From contig CALVTT010000004.1 in assembly GCA_944363045.1 (NCBI GenBank), positions 1-59,336 on the forward strand: DNA of 59,336 nt, in the 5' to 3' direction. The DNA comes from an uncultured Clostridia bacterium. GTDB taxonomy: Bacteria > Bacillota > Clostridia > Christensenellales > Borkfalkiaceae. The notes below the pieces were generated by a model. It made no database searches, was not told where the DNA came from, and was given only the letters and a program-made list of their open reading frames with translations. Shown piece by piece: positions 40,108-48,002 of this stretch (within the stretch, counting starts at the first letter, position 1; each line of letters opens with the position of its first letter). The position numbers were made by a program, and so were the translations under genes.

Positions 40108-42037
40108 TATGCGTTCGCGCGCGCCCGCAAGGCTGGACGCCAACAGCAAAAAGATCTTCTCGCGCCTCATGCGCTATCTCTTCGTCGATCACAAGGGCAA
40201 ATTCATCTTTGCCTGCGTGCTCATCCTCATTTCCGCGCTCGCCTCGGTGGGCGGGTCGATGTTCCTCGGCATCTTTGTCGACAGCTTCATCACCCCCCTC
40301 ATCGGGCAGACGCAGCCCGATTGGAGCGGCTTTATCGGCGCGCTCTGTGCGATGGGCGGCATCTATCTTGCGGGCGTCATCTGCAACTACACCTACAACC
40401 GCATCATGGTGGTGGTGGCGCAGGGCACTTTGAAGCGGCTGAGGAACGAGATGTTCTCGCATATGCAGAAGCTGCCTTTGAAGTTCTTCGATACGCACAC
40501 CCACGGCGCGCTCATGAGCCGCTACACCAACGATACCGATCTGCTGCGCCAGATGCTCTCGCAGACCATCCCCCAGCTCATCAACTCCACGGTGACCATC
40601 GTCGGCACCTTCTGTATGATGGTGTTCTATTCGCTGACGCTCACCGTCGTCGCCATGATCTTCGTGGCGGGGATGTTCCTCTTCACGCAGAAGCTCGCAA
40701 AGCGCAGCGGCGGGTACTTTTTGCAGCAGCAGCGCGCCCTCGGCGCCGTCAACGGCTATATCGAGGAGATGATGAGCGGCCAGCGCGTCGTCAAGGTGTT
40801 CTGCCACGAGGAGCAGGCCAAGGCGGCGTTCCACACCCTCAACGAGGACCTGCGCGTCAACGCCACCAAGGCGAACGTGCTCACCAACGTCATCGGGCCC
40901 ATCTCCAACAACATCGGCTATATCCAATATATCATCGTGGCATTTGTCGCCTCCTTCCTCGTCATGGAAGGCGGGTGGTATGCGCTCTCTATCTGGGGCT
41001 TTACGCAGAAGCTGGGCGGGGCGCTCACTCTCGGCGCCATCGTCTCCTTCCTCAACTTCGTGCGTTCCTTCAATATGCCCATCCAGCAGATCACCCAGCA
41101 GTTCAACGCCATCGTGCAGGCGTTCGCGGGCGCAGAGCGCATCTTCGAGATGCTCGACGCCGTGCCCGAGGACGAGGGCGGCGACGTGACGCTCGTCAAG
41201 GTGACGCAGACGGGCGAGAATTGGTACGAGGAGCGCGGTGACGGCGACCTCTGGGCGTGGAAGGTGCCAGACGGCAGCCCCGAGGGCCATCACTTCGTGC
41301 TCTTGAAGGGCGACATCCGCTTCTACGGAGTCACCTTCGGCTATGAGGAGGGCAAGACGGTGCTGCACGACATCTCCCTCTACGCCAAGCCCGGGCAGAA
41401 GATCGCCTTCGTCGGCAGTACGGGCGCCGGCAAGACGACGATCACCAACCTCATCAACCGCTTTTACGACATTCAGTCGGGCACCATCACCTATGATGGC
41501 ATCAACGTGCGCGACATCAGAAAGAGCGATCTCCGCCGTTCCCTCGGCACCGTCCTGCAGGATACCCACCTCTTTACGGGCACGGTGATGGAGAACATCC
41601 GTTACAGCCGCATGACGGCGACGGACGAGGAGTGCATCAATGCCGCAAGGCTCGCGGGGGCGGACAGCTTCATCCGCCACCTGCCCGACGGGTACGATAC
41701 CATGCTGACAGCGGACGGCGCCAACCTCTCGCAGGGGCAGCGCCAGCTTTTGTCCATCGCCCGCGCGATGGTCTCCGACTGCCCCGTGCTCATCCTCGAC
41801 GAGGCGACGAGCTCCATCGATACGCGCACCGAGGCGCTCATCGAACAGGGCATGGATAAGCTGATGGAGGGCAGGACGGTGTTCGTCATCGCCCACCGCC
41901 TCTCCACCGTGCGCAACAGCCACGCCATCATGGTGCTCGAACACGGCCGCATCATCGAGCGCGGCAACCACGAGCAGCTCATGGCACAGAAGGGCAAGTA
42001 CTATCAGCTCTATACGGGCAAGTTCGAGCTCGAATAA
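40091..42037 (+). CDS. ABC exporter half-transporter, canonical ATP site subunit
   Basis: The 648-residue partner has six TM helices and an ATPase with canonical Walker A (GSTGAGKTT), signature LSQGQRQLL and Walker B VLILDEATSSID. An insertion of about 50 residues (rich in Asp, Gly and Trp, around residues 365-410) lies between the TM domain and the ATPase. The ATG at 40091 has AGGAGG at good spacing; a GTG at 40082 is too close to it. Together with the preceding gene it forms a predicted multidrug exporter under MarR control. Confidence 0.93.
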   Translation: MPMPNNMRSRAPARLDANSKKIFSRLMRYLFVDHKGKFIFACVLILISALASVGGSMFLGIFVDSFITPLIGQTQPDWSGFIGALCAMGGIYLAGVICNYTYNRIMVVVAQGTLKRLRNEMFSHMQKLPLKFFDTHTHGALMSRYTNDTDLLRQMLSQTIPQLINSTVTIVGTFCMMVFYSLTLTVVAMIFVAGMFLFTQKLAKRSGGYFLQQQRALGAVNGYIEEMMSGQRVVKVFCHEEQAKAAFHTLNEDLRVNATKANVLTNVIGPISNNIGYIQYIIVAFVASFLVMEGGWYALSIWGFTQKLGGALTLGAIVSFLNFVRSFNMPIQQITQQFNAIVQAFAGAERIFEMLDAVPEDEGGDVTLVKVTQTGENWYEERGDGDLWAWKVPDGSPEGHHFVLLKGDIRFYGVTFGYEEGKTVLHDISLYAKPGQKIAFVGSTGAGKTTITNLINRFYDIQSGTITYDGINVRDIRKSDLRRSLGTVLQDTHLFTGTVMENIRYSRMTATDEECINAARLAGADSFIRHLPDGYDTMLTADGANLSQGQRQLLSIARAMVSDCPVLILDEATSSIDTRTEALIEQGMDKLMEGRTVFVIAHRLSTVRNSHAIMVLEHGRIIERGNHEQLMAQKGKYYQLYTGKFELE

Positions 42038-42059
42038 CGTTTGTGTTTTATGTTTTAAG

Positions 42060-42138
42060 GGGGCGCCGCCGCGGCTTTTGCCGCGGCGGCGCCCCTTCCT
42101 CTTGCTTTGGGGCGCCCGCGCAGAGCCGCGGGCGCCCC
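42060..42138 (+). terminator. two consecutive GC palindromes after the ABC operon
   Basis: First stem 42060-42075 with 42080-42095 (16 bp, TTTT loop); second 42109-42120 with 42127-42138 (12 bp, 6-nt loop). T-tracts are weak (TTCCTCTT, TTT). Confidence 0.7.
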
Positions 42139-42173
42139 GCGCCTCTTCCCCCTGCGTTCGCCGCAGGAAACGC

Positions 42174-42202
42174 TTGATATTTGCGCAAAATTGTGTTATA
42201 AT
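42174..42202 (+). promoter_or_regulatory. promoter giving a leaderless phosphoesterase mRNA
   Basis: TTGATA (42174-42179), 17-nt spacer, TATAAT (42197-42202); the ATG at 42210 begins 7 nt later. Confidence 0.85.
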
Positions 42203-42209
42203 CTCCCCC

Positions 42210-42905
42210 ATGAAGGTGTATGCGATCAGCGATCTGCACCTCTCGGGCAAGAGCAACAAGCCGATGAACGTGTTCGGGCCGGAGTGGGAGGGGCACTTTG
42301 CAAAAATCAAGGCAGATTGGGAGAAGAAGGTCACCGAGGAGGACATCGTCCTTCTGGGCGGCGACACGTCGTGGGGGATGTACCTCGACGAGGGCATCTA
42401 CGACGTCGCCTCTCTTTCTCCCCTCAAGGGGCACAAGGTGTTCATCCGCGGCAACCACGACTATTGGTGGAACGGCATCACGCGGGTGCGCAGGGCTGCG
42501 CCCGATGAGAGCTTCACCTTTTTGCAGAACGACTGCGTGCGCCTCGGCAATATCGTCATCGCGGGCTCGCGCGGCTGGGCGTGCCCCGGGAGCGCCGACT
42601 ATACCGAGCACGACGAAGCCCTCTACCGCCGCGAGGGGGAGCGCTTCCGCCTCGCCTTTGCCGAGGTCAAAAAAGTGAGAAAGGAGGGGGATATCCTCAT
42701 CGCCCTCATCCACTACCCGCCCTTCGGCGTGCGCAAAGAGGACACCCTCTTTACCGAGCTCTTCGAGGAGAACAAGGTGGATAAAGTGGTGTTCGGGCAC
42801 CTTCACGGCAGCGTCTATTTCCCCTTGAAGTGCGAAAAGAACGGCATCGAATACTTTCTGACTTCCTGCGATAAAGCGCGCTTTGCCCTCACCGAGATCG
42901 TCTGA
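42210..42905 (+). CDS. metallophosphoesterase (calcineurin-like)
   Basis: The 231-residue protein has the complete metallophosphoesterase motif set: SDLHLSG (D-x-H), LLGGDTSW (GD), IRGNHDYWW (GNHD), LIHYPP and FGHLHGS (GHxH). The substrate is unknown; this short cytosolic type is often annotated as a phosphohydrolase. No Shine-Dalgarno exists because the ATG sits at the predicted transcription start. It is a single-gene unit just before the pyr promoter. Confidence 0.9.
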   Translation: MKVYAISDLHLSGKSNKPMNVFGPEWEGHFAKIKADWEKKVTEEDIVLLGGDTSWGMYLDEGIYDVASLSPLKGHKVFIRGNHDYWWNGITRVRRAAPDESFTFLQNDCVRLGNIVIAGSRGWACPGSADYTEHDEALYRREGERFRLAFAEVKKVRKEGDILIALIHYPPFGVRKEDTLFTELFEENKVDKVVFGHLHGSVYFPLKCEKNGIEYFLTSCDKARFALTEIV

Positions 42906-42910
42906 AAGGC

Positions 42911-42939
42911 TTGACATCGCAGTAAAGGCGTGGTACAAT
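42911..42939 (+). promoter_or_regulatory. promoter of the pyr operon
   Basis: TTGACA (42911-42916), 17-nt spacer, TACAAT (42934-42939). Confidence 0.85.
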
Positions 42940-42942
42940 AGA

Positions 42943-43069
42943 GGCGTCGTTTTTAAGTGCGGTACCGTGATGCCGACAAGACGCCGTGAAAATGCAGCAA
43001 AGGGGCGCGTGAGCCCACAGTTTTGGCAAAGGCACAGTCTTGCGGCACCCACCGCAGGGCTGTTTTTCT
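42943..43069 (+). promoter_or_regulatory. pyr leader with attenuator
   Basis: The leader starts with a stem GGCGTC (42943-42948) / GACGCC (42980-42985) and ends in a 10-bp terminator stem (43036-43045 with 43052-43061, some G-U pairs) followed by GTTTTTCTTG. The layout fits PyrR-controlled transcription attenuation of the operon, but a canonical PyrR-binding loop was not identified. A CCGTCC/GGACGG hairpin (43072-43087) follows before pyrR. Confidence 0.65.
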
Positions 43070-43133
43070 TGCCGTCCGGTTGGACGGAGGACTGCCGTGC
43101 GGACGAAACTCAGCGGTGCCGCAGGGAGGAACA

Positions 43134-43679
43134 ATGCCGGTCATATTGGATGAAATGGGCTTGAAGCGCACCCTCGTGCGCCTCTCGCACGAGATCGAGG
43201 AAAAAAACGAGGGCTTGAAAGACGTCGTGCTCGTGGGCGTCAAGCGGGGCGGCGAGATCGTCGCGGGGCGCCTCCAACGGGAGATCGAAGCGGGCACGGG
43301 CATCAGGCTTCCTACGGCGGGGCTCGACATCGGCATGACGCGGGACGACCTCGTCTCCGCCTTCTTCGTGCCCGATGCGAACGTCAACGAGCTGGGCTTC
43401 GACATCACGGGCAAAAGAGTCGTCCTCTGCGATGACGTCCTGCACACGGGCAGGAGCGCCGCGGCGGGCATCGAGGCGCTCTTCCGCCTGGGGAGGCCGC
43501 GCTGCATCCAGCTTCTGGTGCTCGTCGACCGCGGCGGCAGGGAGCTGCCTGTGCGCGCCGATTTTGTGGGCAAGAACGTGCCCACCTCGCGTTCGGAATA
43601 TGTGAGCGTACATTTTACGGAGCTCGGCGCAGAAAAGGACGAGCTCGCCGTCATCGGGAGGAAAGATGCTGAAAAATAA
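43134..43679 (+). CDS. pyrR: bifunctional pyr operon regulator / uracil phosphoribosyltransferase
   Basis: PyrR senses UMP/PRPP and binds pyr mRNA; many homologues also convert uracil to UMP. The 181-residue protein has the PRPP-binding loop VVLCDDVLHTGRSAAAGIEA (about residues 93-112), the N-terminal helix with LVRLSHEIEEKN, and the C-terminal segment VGKNVPTSRSEYVSVHF typical of PyrR. The ATG at 43134 has GGAGGA immediately upstream; in-frame upstream codons lie in the leader. It overlaps pyrB by 14 nt. Confidence 0.93.
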   Translation: MPVILDEMGLKRTLVRLSHEIEEKNEGLKDVVLVGVKRGGEIVAGRLQREIEAGTGIRLPTAGLDIGMTRDDLVSAFFVPDANVNELGFDITGKRVVLCDDVLHTGRSAAAGIEALFRLGRPRCIQLLVLVDRGGRELPVRADFVGKNVPTSRSEYVSVHFTELGAEKDELAVIGRKDAEK

Positions 43680-44586
43680 GGATATTTTGGGGCTTCGCGA
43701 GATGCCCGCCGAGGAGATAGAGGAGATCCTCGACGTCGGCATGAGCATGAAGAAGCTCTTGAAGCAGAACATCAAGAAGCTGCCGCACTTGCAGGGCAAG
43801 TCGGTGACGACGCTCTTTTACGAGAACTCCACGCGCACGCGCTGCAGCTTCGAGCTCGCCGCCAAGTATATGGGCGCGCACGTCGTCAACATCTCCGCCG
43901 ACTCTTCCTCCGTCAAGAAGGGGGAGACGCTCGTCGATACGGGCAAGACGCTGGACGCCATGAAGAACGATATCATCGTCATCCGTCACCCCATGGGCGG
44001 CGCGCCCGCCCTCCTTGCCAAGACGGTGAAGGCGCACGTCGTCAACGCGGGCGACGGCATGAACGAGCACCCCTCGCAGGCGCTTTTGGATATGCTGACG
44101 ATGCGCGAAAATTTCGGCTCTATTACAGGGCTCAAAGTTGCCATTTTGGGCGATATTTCCCACTCGCGCGTTGCCAAGAGCAATTTATTCGGCTTAAAGA
44201 AGCTGGGGGCGGAAGTTGCTATGTACGCGCCGAAGACGCTCATCCCCACGGGCATCGAGAGGATGGGGGCGAAAATTTGCCGCTCCCGCGAGGAGGCGGT
44301 GGAGGGCGCCGACGTCGTGATGGGGCTGAGGATCCAGCTCGAGCGCCAGCACGCGGGCAACTTCCCTTCGCTCGGCGAATACAGCAAGTTCTACGGCGTC
44401 AGCGAGGCGCTCATGAAGTACGCGAAGCCGAATGCCCTCGTCATGCACCCCGGGCCCGTCAACCGCGGCGTGGAGCTGACGAGCGGGCTCATCGACGGCG
44501 AGACGAGCCGCATCGAAGAACAGGTGCTCTCGGGCATCGCGGTGAGAATGGCCATGCTCTTTTTGCTCACCAAGGAGGAGATATGA
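43666..44586 (+). CDS. pyrB: aspartate carbamoyltransferase catalytic subunit
   Basis: PyrB joins carbamoyl phosphate and aspartate in step two of pyrimidine synthesis. The 306-residue protein has the carbamoyl-phosphate loop FYENSTRTRCSFELAAKYMG, RHPMGGAP, NAGDGMNEHPSQALLDMLT and the C-terminal MHPGPVNRGVEL. It lacks an adjacent pyrI, so it is the regulatory-subunit-free class seen in Bacillus. It overlaps both neighbours, which indicates tight translational coupling. Confidence 0.96.
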   Translation: MLKNKDILGLREMPAEEIEEILDVGMSMKKLLKQNIKKLPHLQGKSVTTLFYENSTRTRCSFELAAKYMGAHVVNISADSSSVKKGETLVDTGKTLDAMKNDIIVIRHPMGGAPALLAKTVKAHVVNAGDGMNEHPSQALLDMLTMRENFGSITGLKVAILGDISHSRVAKSNLFGLKKLGAEVAMYAPKTLIPTGIERMGAKICRSREEAVEGADVVMGLRIQLERQHAGNFPSLGEYSKFYGVSEALMKYAKPNALVMHPGPVNRGVELTSGLIDGETSRIEEQVLSGIAVRMAMLFLLTKEEI

Positions 44587-45845
44587 TCTTCAGAAACGCA
44601 ACTTGTATTCTGCCCGACGGCGTGCGCCGCGCCGACATCCGCGTCGAGGAAGGGCGCATCACGGAGATCGCCGAACACCTCGAAGGCGAGGGCGTCGATT
44701 GGAGCGGGCTCACCGTCTTCCCGGGGCTCATCGATATGCACGTCCATCTGCGCGAGCCGGGCTTTGAACGCAAGGAAGATATCGAGAGCGGCTCTAAGGC
44801 CGCCGTCAAGGGCGGATTTACGCAGGTGTGCTGTATGCCCAACACCAACCCCGTGACGGACAGCAAGGTAGTCGTCACCTACATCTTATCGCGCGCGAAG
44901 GACGTGGGGCTCTGCAAAGTGCGCCCTATCGGCGCCATCACCAAGGGGCAGGAGGGCAAGGAACTTTCCGCCATCGGCGGCATGAAGGCGGCGGGCGCGG
45001 TGGCGCTCAGCGAGGACGGCAAGTCCGTCGTGAGCACCGGTCTCATGGCAAACGCCATGAAGTACGCCTCCGACTTCGGCCTCATCTGCCTCTGCCACTG
45101 CGAGGACAAGTCGCTCGTCGACGGCGGCGTCGTCAACGAGGGGTACTTCTCGACGCTCACGGGCCTTAAAGGCAGCATCCGCGCCGCGGAGGACATCATC
45201 ATCGCCCGCGAGATCTGCCTTTCCGAGAGCCTGAATATCCCCGTGCATATCTGCCACGTTTCGACATACAGCGGCGTGCAGCTCATCCGCGAGGCCAAGG
45301 CGCGCGGCGTTCAGGTGACGGCGGAGACCTGCCCGCACTACTTCACATTGACCGACGAAGTCATCGCCTCCTTCGATACGAACACCAAAGTCAACCCGCC
45401 CATCCGCGAAGAAAAAGACCGCCTCGCCGTCATCGAGGGGCTCAAAGACGGCACGCTCGACTGCATCGTCACCGACCACGCGCCCCATCACGCGGACGAC
45501 AAGAACGTGGAGTACGACCAGGCGGCATTCGGCATCAGCGGGCTCGAGACGAGCTTCGCCCTCTCCTATACGGGGCTCGTGAAAAGCGGCGTCCTCTCTT
45601 TGGAGGAGCTTACTAAAAAGATGAGCTCCAACCCTGCCCGTATTTTGAATTTGCAGGGCGGCGTCCTCAAAGTCGGCGCGCCCGCCGACCTCACCGCCGT
45701 CGACCTTAACGAAAAGTGGACCATCGACCCCAAGGACTTCGTCTCCAAGGGCAAGAACACCCCCTTTACGGGGCGGGAAGTGTACGGCCGCGTGAAATAT
45801 ACCATAGTAGATGGAGAAGTAAAATTTACGGAGGAACGCAAATGA
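44583..45845 (+). CDS. pyrC: dihydroorotase
   Basis: The zinc enzyme closes the dihydroorotate ring. The 420-residue protein has the amidohydrolase metal motif GLIDMHVHLREPGFERKEDI (about residues 51-70), the CMPNTNPVTDS loop, HICHVSTYSG, and TDHAPHHADDKN with the catalytic Asp. It belongs to the long, Firmicutes type. The start ATGA overlaps the pyrB stop. Confidence 0.96.
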   Translation: MIFRNATCILPDGVRRADIRVEEGRITEIAEHLEGEGVDWSGLTVFPGLIDMHVHLREPGFERKEDIESGSKAAVKGGFTQVCCMPNTNPVTDSKVVVTYILSRAKDVGLCKVRPIGAITKGQEGKELSAIGGMKAAGAVALSEDGKSVVSTGLMANAMKYASDFGLICLCHCEDKSLVDGGVVNEGYFSTLTGLKGSIRAAEDIIIAREICLSESLNIPVHICHVSTYSGVQLIREAKARGVQVTAETCPHYFTLTDEVIASFDTNTKVNPPIREEKDRLAVIEGLKDGTLDCIVTDHAPHHADDKNVEYDQAAFGISGLETSFALSYTGLVKSGVLSLEELTKKMSSNPARILNLQGGVLKVGAPADLTAVDLNEKWTIDPKDFVSKGKNTPFTGREVYGRVKYTIVDGEVKFTEERK

Positions 45846-46804
45846 TCGTCGACACCCTTATTGAAAAGATCATCGAAAAGCAAAATCCCACCTGCGTGGG
45901 GTTGGATACGGCGTTAGAATATCTTCCGCCTGACATGCAAAATGAACTGAATGCGATCTCGAAAAACGCGAACAAATCGGCATTAGCTGATGCGCGGTTC
46001 TATCATTTGGCATCTCAACTTGTTTATAAATTCAATTGTGGGATTATTGATAAAATCGCTGATATCGTTCCAGCTGTAAAGGTACAAATTGCTTATTATG
46101 AAGAATTGGGTCATGCTGGAGTAATGGCATTTGAAAAGACGATAAAGTATGCAAAAAAAATGGGGATGATTGTCATTACGGACGCGAAAAGAAATGATAT
46201 TGGGGCAACTGCGACTCGATATGCTAACGCGTTTATTGGACGGAATTATGAAACAGATATTATATTCCCCCGTGCAGACTTCCCTTCCGATTTTTTGACT
46301 GTCAACGGCTATCTGGGCTCGGACGGCATCACGCCCTTTGTGGAGCAGTGCAAAAAACACGATAAGGGCATCTTCGTGCTCGTCAAGACGAGCAACCCCT
46401 CCTCGGGCGAATTGCAGAATTTGAAGCTCGAGGACGGCCGCACCGTCTACGAGTGCATGGGCGACATGGTGGAGCGCTGGGGCGAGGGCACCCACGGCAA
46501 GTACGGCTATTCCTGCGTGGGCGCCGTCGTGGGGGCGACCTATCCCGAGGAGGCCAAAGTGCTGCGCGCAAGGCTTCCCCATACCTTCTTCCTCGTGCCC
46601 GGTTACGGCGCGCAGGGCGCGAATGCGGAGATGCTCAAAAATTGCTTCGACAACAACGGGCTCGGCGGCGTTGTCAACAACTCGCGCGGGGTGCTGTGCG
46701 CCTATCGGAAGCGTGGCGGCACTTACGACGAAGCGGCGCGTGCTGCCTGCCTCGATATGCGGGCGGATCTTCAGAACGTGTTGGGGGCAATATGCGCGAA
46801 GTAA
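45842..46804 (+). CDS. pyrF: orotidine-5'-phosphate decarboxylase, mosaic gene
   Basis: The enzyme decarboxylates OMP to UMP. The 320-residue protein is the long (type 2) form, with VGLDTALEYLPPDMQ, VKVQIAYYEELGHAGV, the catalytic VITDAKRNDIGATATRYANA and FLVPGYGAQGANAEML. Base composition changes inside the gene: 45961-46260 has 113 G+C in 300 (38 %), while line 46441-46500 has 41 in 60 (68 %), like the rest of the operon. Roughly 45895-46300 uses AT-ending codons. This points to a recombined segment from a low-GC donor. The frame and catalytic residues are intact. It overlaps pyrC and pyrK. Confidence 0.94.
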   Translation: MIVDTLIEKIIEKQNPTCVGLDTALEYLPPDMQNELNAISKNANKSALADARFYHLASQLVYKFNCGIIDKIADIVPAVKVQIAYYEELGHAGVMAFEKTIKYAKKMGMIVITDAKRNDIGATATRYANAFIGRNYETDIIFPRADFPSDFLTVNGYLGSDGITPFVEQCKKHDKGIFVLVKTSNPSSGELQNLKLEDGRTVYECMGDMVERWGEGTHGKYGYSCVGAVVGATYPEEAKVLRARLPHTFFLVPGYGAQGANAEMLKNCFDNNGLGGVVNNSRGVLCAYRKRGGTYDEAARAACLDMRADLQNVLGAICAK

Positions 46805-47544
46805 CGGCTACCATTTTAGAGAACGTGCGCATCGCCGAAAATATCTTCTCCCTCACCTTTGCGACGGAGGAGGAAATGAAGGTGCGCCCCGGGCAGTTCT
46901 GCATGGTGGGCGTGCAGAATTTCCCCCTGCGCCGTCCCATCGCCGTCTGCAAGGCGGAGGGCGAGCGTATCACCGTCTGTTATCAGCTCAAGGGCGCGGG
47001 CACGCGTACCCTTGCCGAAAACTATAAGCAGGGCGAAAAGCTCTCCGTCCTCCTGCCCCTCGGCAACGGGTTTTTTGTCAAGGAGGAGGAAAAGCGCGTC
47101 GCCCTCGTGGGCGGGGGCGTGGGCATCTTCCCGCTCATCTCCGCCATCCGCGCCTATGCGGGGGAGAAGGAAGTCTACTCCTATATGGGGTTCAGAAGCC
47201 GCGCCGCCTACTGCCTCCCTTATGAATTGCAGCGCAGCGACCGCCTCGTCGTTGCCACGGATGACGGCAGCATGGGCTACCGCGGCACCGCCGTGCAGGC
47301 GTTCATGGCGGAGATCGACGAGATAAAGCCCGACGTCATCCTCTCCTGCGGGCCCCTTCCCATGCTGCGCGCCCTCAAAAAGGCGACGGCGGGCAGGGAT
47401 ATCCCCACCTTTGTCTCGCTCGAGGAGCGCATGGGCTGCGGCATCGGTGCCTGCCTCGTGTGCGTGTGCGAGAGGACGGACGGCGCGCACACCCGCGTCT
47501 GCAAGGACGGCCCCGTCTTCGATATCAATGAGGTGATCTTATGA
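46792..47544 (+). CDS. pyrK: dihydroorotate dehydrogenase electron-transfer subunit
   Basis: PyrK carries FAD and a [2Fe-2S] cluster and passes electrons from PyrD to NAD. The 250-residue protein has the FAD-binding region FPLRRPIAVCKAEGERITV, the NAD-binding VALVGGGVGIFPLISAIR, and the cluster motif MGCGIGACLVCVCERTDGAH with a fourth Cys in RVCKDGPVF. It implies a type 1B PyrD. It overlaps the pyrF 3' end and the following gene. Confidence 0.95.
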   Translation: MREVTATILENVRIAENIFSLTFATEEEMKVRPGQFCMVGVQNFPLRRPIAVCKAEGERITVCYQLKGAGTRTLAENYKQGEKLSVLLPLGNGFFVKEEEKRVALVGGGVGIFPLISAIRAYAGEKEVYSYMGFRSRAAYCLPYELQRSDRLVVATDDGSMGYRGTAVQAFMAEIDEIKPDVILSCGPLPMLRALKKATAGRDIPTFVSLEERMGCGIGACLVCVCERTDGAHTRVCKDGPVFDINEVIL

Positions 47545-48002
47545 CCGAACGTGAAGTCATTGCCCGCCGTGCGGGCGGGCTGCGCTGGATATATCTCTTT
47601 ACCGCCCTCTTCGGGCTCGTATTTGCGGGGGTGTCTGTCTGGATGTTTGACTATGCGGGCAGCGCCGCGGTGTTTCTCTCCGTCTTTTTCGTGCTTGTGG
47701 GGCTCTTCTTAACGGGTCTCTCCCTCTTTTACTTTATCAAGGGAATGAAGATGCCCAAAGAGATCTGCGTGCGCGAGGGGGAATGGCTCACCTTTCTGGG
47801 GCAGACCTTTCCCTTGAAGGAGCTTGCGAACGTGCGCTACCGCCTTGCCCATGCGCGTGGCTGGAGCTATCGCTGGGGCAGGCTCACCGTCGTGAGAAAG
47901 GACGGCAGGAGCTATGTTGCCTACTTTGTTGCCGACGTCGAGGAAGCGCACGACCGCCTCATCGCCCTCATGCGCGAGTATGCAGGCAAGGAGGAGACAT
48001 GA
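47541..48002 (+). CDS. two-TM membrane protein inside the pyr operon (paralogue 1)
   Basis: The 153-residue protein has two TM helices (IYLFTALFGLVFAGVSVWMF and AVFLSVFFVLVGLFLTGLSL) and a cytoplasmic beta-rich domain with RWGRLTVVRKDGRSYVAYFV followed by ADVEEAHDRLIALM. It starts with ATGA overlap on pyrK and ends with ATGA overlap on its paralogue, so it is translated as part of the operon. The soluble part resembles a small PH-like fold. No known pyr function; unrecognised family. Confidence 0.75.
   Translation: MTEREVIARRAGGLRWIYLFTALFGLVFAGVSVWMFDYAGSAAVFLSVFFVLVGLFLTGLSLFYFIKGMKMPKEICVREGEWLTFLGQTFPLKELANVRYRLAHARGWSYRWGRLTVVRKDGRSYVAYFVADVEEAHDRLIALMREYAGKEET

Noticed and set aside
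39983-42397. 804-codon antisense frame over the ABC exporter
   Set aside because: It is opposite two complete ABC genes and has no supporting signals.
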